DNA of 44,530 nt, from positions 1-44,530 of the forward strand of contig CANPZO010000022.1 in assembly GCA_947589005.1 (NCBI GenBank). The letters run 5' to 3'. This document shows positions 42,023 through 44,530 of this stretch, piece by piece. The notes below the pieces were generated by a model. That model was not told the DNA's origin and did no database searches. It saw only the letters and a list, made by a program, of their open reading frames with translations. Every line of letters starts with the position of its first letter. The stretch's first letter is position 1. The position numbers and the translations under genes were made by a program. This DNA comes from an uncultured Clostridia bacterium. GTDB lineage: Bacteria; Bacillota; Clostridia; UMGS1883.

Positions 42023-43921
42023 CTATTCCTCCAGCCAAAGCTCCCGGCAGGCGTCGCTTGGCATCCTCCAGTCGCCCCTGGGCGACAGAGCGACGCTTCC
42101 CACCTTGGGGCCGTCCGGCAGACAGCTTCGCTTGAACTGTGCGGAGAAAAATCTCTTGTAGAAGGTATCCAGCCACTTCCTTATGGTTTCGGCGTCATAG
42201 GCCCCGTCAAAGGCTTTTAAAGCCATGCGGTATATCTTCCTCGGCGCGGCGCCGAAGCGCAGCAGATAATAAAGGAAAAAGTCGTGGAGCTCATAGGGGC
42301 CGATTATGCCCTCGGTTTTTTGACTGATAACGCCCTCCTCGGGGGGCAGCAGCTCGGGAGAAACGGGAGTGTCGAGGATGTCCTCGAGACAGCGCCGCAG
42401 CTTGTCCTCGCTCCTTCCGGCGCAGTAGGCCACCAAATGGCGCACCAGAGTCTTGGGTATGGAGGCGTTGACGCCGTACATACTCATGTGGTCGCCGTTG
42501 TAGGTAGCCCAGCCCATGGCCAGCTCACTGAGGTCGCCGGTGCCTATCACAAGGCCGTTGTGCTTATTGGCAAGGTCCATCAGCACCTGGGTGCGCTCAC
42601 GGGCCTGGCAGTTTTCGTAGGTAACGTCCTTTACGTCCTCGCTCTGCCCGATATCCCGAAAATGCAGGCGCACCGCGTCGCAAATATTGATTTCGGCAAA
42701 ATCGGTGCCCAAAGCCTGGCTGAGGATGAGGGCATTGTTGTGGGTGCGGTCGGTGGTGCCGAAGCAGGGCATGGTTACCGTCAAAATGCCCTTGCGCTCA
42801 AGTCCCAGCATATCAAAAGCCCTGACGGTGACAAGGCAGGCAAGGGTGGAGTCCAGTCCTCCGCTGAGACCGATAACGGCGGTTTTACAGCCGGTATGGT
42901 CAAGACGCTTTTTCAGGCCGAGCGCCTGAATGGTGAGTATCTCCTCGCAGCGGCGCTCAAGCTCGGCCTGATTTGAGGGGACGAAGGGGCGCGGGTCGAT
43001 ATATCGCTCAAGGGCGGTCTGCTCCGCTTCCAGCTCAAAGCTCACCCGACGGAAGCTGTCGTCCCGTTTTATGTCAAAGCTGTTCATCCGCCGGCGTTCG
43101 GCCACGATGCGCCCCAAATCGACGCAGGCAGTTACGGCGGAATTTTGTGTGAGGTCAGCATTTTCCGCAAGAATAAGGCCGTTCTCCCCTATCATATTGT
43201 GACCGCAGAACACCATGTCGGTGGTGCTTTCTCCATATCCGGCGTCCGCGTAGGCATAAGCGCAGACCAGCCGCGCCGAGGTGGAAGCCACCAGTGAGCG
43301 GCGGTAGGCGTTTTTGCCCACAAGCTCGTCGGAGGCGCTCAAATTCAAGATCAGCGTCGCCCCATGGGTGGCGAGAGCGGTGGAGGGCGGGTCGGGCACC
43401 CAAAGGTCCTCGCATATCTCCACGCCCACGGTCAGCTCGGGCATTGTCTCACAGTCAAAGAGCAGCCCCGTGCCGAAGGGCGTCCGTCTGCCGGCAAGGT
43501 CAACATACATCACGCCGTCCGAACCGGGCGTAAAATGGCGCAGCTCATAAAACTCGCCATAGTTGGGGATATGCTTTTTGGGCACAAGGCCCAGCACCTC
43601 TCCCCTGCACACCAAGGCGGCGCAGTTATACAGCCGCCCGTCAACCGACACGGGCAGCCCCACGGCAATAAGGCAGTCCAGTCCGGCGGTCTCCGCCGCC
43701 AGTCTGATAAGGCCGTCGGCGCAGCCCCTAAGAAGAGGCTCCTGCAAAAAGAGGTCCCCGCAGGTGTATCCACTGAGGCAGAGCTCGGGGAAAGCTATCA
43801 CCTTAGCCCCTTCCGCGGCAAGCCTTTTCGCGGCCGCTATGATATTTTCAGTGTTGCCGCGGACGTCCGCAACCCGTATATCCGCCGTCGCCGCTGCTAT
43901 TTTAATAAAACCGTCGCGCAC
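42023..43921 (-). CDS. nadE: Glutamine-dependent NAD+ synthetase
   Basis: 632 residues. It turns deamido-NAD into NAD+ with ammonia from glutamine. The nitrilase-like domain (about 1-270) has the Glu in FPELCLSGY, a Lys in VPKKHIPNYGEF and the Cys in VGVEICEDLW. The synthetase domain has the PP-loop GLSGGLDSTLA and GTGDLSELAMGW. I choose GTG 43921 (GGAG eight bases before; the chain begins RDGFIKIAAATADI). The ATG at 43957 would add 12 residues, but its codon lies in the arm and U tract of the tRNA terminator. No promoter is clear; readthrough from the tRNA genes is possible. Confidence 0.93.
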   Translation of the reverse strand: MRDGFIKIAAATADIRVADVRGNTENIIAAAKRLAAEGAKVIAFPELCLSGYTCGDLFLQEPLLRGCADGLIRLAAETAGLDCLIAVGLPVSVDGRLYNCAALVCRGEVLGLVPKKHIPNYGEFYELRHFTPGSDGVMYVDLAGRRTPFGTGLLFDCETMPELTVGVEICEDLWVPDPPSTALATHGATLILNLSASDELVGKNAYRRSLVASTSARLVCAYAYADAGYGESTTDMVFCGHNMIGENGLILAENADLTQNSAVTACVDLGRIVAERRRMNSFDIKRDDSFRRVSFELEAEQTALERYIDPRPFVPSNQAELERRCEEILTIQALGLKKRLDHTGCKTAVIGLSGGLDSTLACLVTVRAFDMLGLERKGILTVTMPCFGTTDRTHNNALILSQALGTDFAEINICDAVRLHFRDIGQSEDVKDVTYENCQARERTQVLMDLANKHNGLVIGTGDLSELAMGWATYNGDHMSMYGVNASIPKTLVRHLVAYCAGRSEDKLRRCLEDILDTPVSPELLPPEEGVISQKTEGIIGPYELHDFFLYYLLRFGAAPRKIYRMALKAFDGAYDAETIRKWLDTFYKRFFSAQFKRSCLPDGPKVGSVALSPRGDWRMPSDACRELWLEE

Positions 43922-43950
43922 GCAAATCGCTCCATTATCTAAAATATAGT

Positions 43951-43985
43951 AAAACATCGGAGCAAAGCCGTCCTTTGCCCCGATG
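43951..43985 (-). terminator. Terminator of the tRNA operon
   Basis: Minus-strand CATCGG-G-GCAAAG and CTTTGC-T-CCGATG form a stem with one mismatch and a 5-nt loop, followed by TTTT (43951-43954). It begins four bases after the tRNA-Val CCA end and overlaps the upstream ATG sometimes taken as the nadE start. Confidence 0.85.
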
Positions 43986-43988
43986 CGT

Positions 43989-44064
43989 TGGTGGGAGTTA
44001 TAGGGCTCGAACCTATGACCCTCTGCTTGTAAGGCAGATGCTCTCCCAGCTGAGCTAAACTCCC
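43989..44064 (-). tRNA. tRNA-Val (anticodon UAC)
   Basis: 76 nt with encoded CCA. Acceptor GGGAGTT/AACTCCC, D arm GCTC...GAGC, anticodon stem TCTGC/GCAGA with loop CTTACAA (anticodon TAC), T arm ATAGG/CCTAT with TTCGAGC loop. Follows tRNA-Met by three bases. Confidence 0.96.
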
Positions 44065-44067
44065 ATG

Positions 44068-44144
44068 TGGTAGCGGCGAGTGGGCTTGAACCACCGACCG
44101 TCCGGGTATGAACCGAATGCTCTAGCCAACTGAGCTACGCCGCC
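44068..44144 (-). tRNA. tRNA-Met (anticodon CAU), elongator type
   Basis: 77 nt with encoded CCA. Acceptor GGCGGCG/CGCCGCT (first pair G-U), anticodon stem TTCGG/CCGGA with loop TTCATAC (anticodon CAT), T arm GGTGG/CCACT with TTCAAGC loop. It lacks the three G-C pairs and the unpaired first base of initiator tRNA, so it is read as elongator; tRNA-Ile2 (lysidine) is less likely. Confidence 0.93.
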
Positions 44145-44178
44145 ATATCAAGCGCCTGTCCCGGCGCTGACAAAGTGT

Positions 44179-44207
44179 ATTATACCTCATTTGGCCTCAT
44201 TTGTCAA
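44179..44207 (-). promoter_or_regulatory. Consensus promoter of the tRNA-Met/tRNA-Val operon
   Basis: Minus-strand TTGACA (44202-44207), 17-bp spacer, TATAAT (44179-44184). A GCGCC/GGCGC hairpin lies in the leader. Confidence 0.92.
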
Positions 44208-44265
44208 GGCTTTTGGAAAAATTTTTTACAAAATTTTGCTTCCATATTATATAAATGGCGCGCCC

Positions 44266-44398
44266 CCAAAACCGTCTTTCAAAAAAAGAGAGAGCGTATT
44301 TGCCTGTATAATGACTCAGGCAGGAGGAACGGCCATTTAATCGAATATTTGGGCGGGTATGACAAAGGAAAACGTGATAAGCTATATACTCAAATCTT
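44266..44398 (+). mobile_element. ISL3 remnant with a large internal deletion
   Basis: Begins CCAAAACCGTCTTTC, like the transposase-promoter end of the ISL3 element at 28268-29679 (CCAAAACCGTCTATC), keeps its promoter region (AAAAAAAGAGAG, CCTGTATAATGA) and ribosome site CAGGAGGAA, then jumps to transposase codons (HLIEY, GYDKGKRDK) and ends at about 44398. The outer inverted repeat is not recognisable. Confidence 0.85.
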
Positions 44399-44500
44399 TT
44401 AACGACGAAGCAGCATAACCACGTATGTCCCGCCCGCAGTTATAATCAGGCAAATGACCGGTATAGCCGCCGCTATGACCTGCTGTAATACATCATTCAT
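44399..44500 (-). CDS. Truncated holin-like one-TM peptide
   Basis: 33 residues: MNDVLQQVIAAAIPVICLII and TAGGTYVVMLLRR. One membrane helix. The ATG has an AAGGGAG site nine bases upstream. Such a start resembles LLH-type phage holins, which normally continue with a charged helical domain of 70 residues or more. Here the frame ends exactly where the ISL3 remnant begins, so the gene has probably lost its 3' part. The label holin-like rests on resemblance only. Confidence 0.5.
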   Translation of the reverse strand: MNDVLQQVIAAAIPVICLIITAGGTYVVMLLRR

Positions 44501-44530
44501 TTTGAAAATCTCCCTTCTAATCCGCCAAAT

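Overview
The window comes from a Gram-positive, low-temperature-of-evidence but clearly Clostridia-like (Bacillota) chromosome, most likely an uncultured gut-type member. The signs are the hrcA-grpE-dnaK-dnaJ operon under a perfect CIRCE operator, sigma-A promoters with 17-bp spacers, strong AGGAGG-type ribosome sites, GTG/TTG starts, a glutamine-dependent NadE, a PatB/DUF3737 pair, and small proteins of kinds usual in Oscillospirales/Lachnospirales. The core genes are GC-rich; the stretch of about 11.1-28.2 kb is much more AT-rich and is acquired DNA.

Layout. 1-390: leftward promoter and a small ribbon-helix-helix protein. 469-5235 (minus): heat-shock operon hrcA-grpE-dnaK-dnaJ. 5397-8942 (minus): a 1181-residue secreted protein built of about 12 chitobiase/hexosaminidase-C-terminal-like repeats. 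9189-11150 (plus): a four-helix membrane protein and guaA. 11139-19419: an 8.3-kb integrative mobilizable element in the 3' end of guaA, with repressor, excisionase, tyrosine integrase, RHH relaxosome protein, RepA-like ATPase, MobV relaxase and cargo (EFR1 ferredoxin, broken TfoX-like gene, GNAT, broken metallo-beta-lactamase-fold gene). 19408-28214: a second, integrase-less island in tandem with a third copy of the guaA end at its far side; it carries a methyltransferase, a second broken copy of the same metallo-hydrolase, a 2TM/coiled-coil protein pair, an IS3-family element that has cut off the front of a BsuBI/PstI-type modification gene, a nonsense-mutated restriction gene, and two frame-broken genes. 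28268-29679: decayed ISL3-family element.

The right part is core-like again. 29688-31723 (minus) is a PatB/MalY C-S lyase with a DUF3737 protein. 31949-35839 (plus) is a two-component system (response regulator, histidine kinase with almost no external loop, polytopic membrane protein) bracketed by small membrane proteins that share a GxGMC motif, plus a small helical-repeat protein; the two promoters share an unusual upstream element, so this looks like one self-regulated envelope module and is the best candidate for an undescribed system. 35966-40483 is a 1505-residue secreted glycoside hydrolase-like protein with several carbohydrate-binding domains. 40635-41963 is a zinc-ribbon/TM/YD-repeat protein. 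42023-43921 (minus) is nadE, preceded by tRNA-Met and tRNA-Val. The right edge holds a deleted ISL3 remnant and a truncated holin-like gene.

A theme of the acquired region is breakage: at least six one-base differences in A runs, one 13-bp tandem duplication, and several in-frame stops. Some are clearly decay; the A-run cases could also be consensus errors, and the reader should treat those frames with care.
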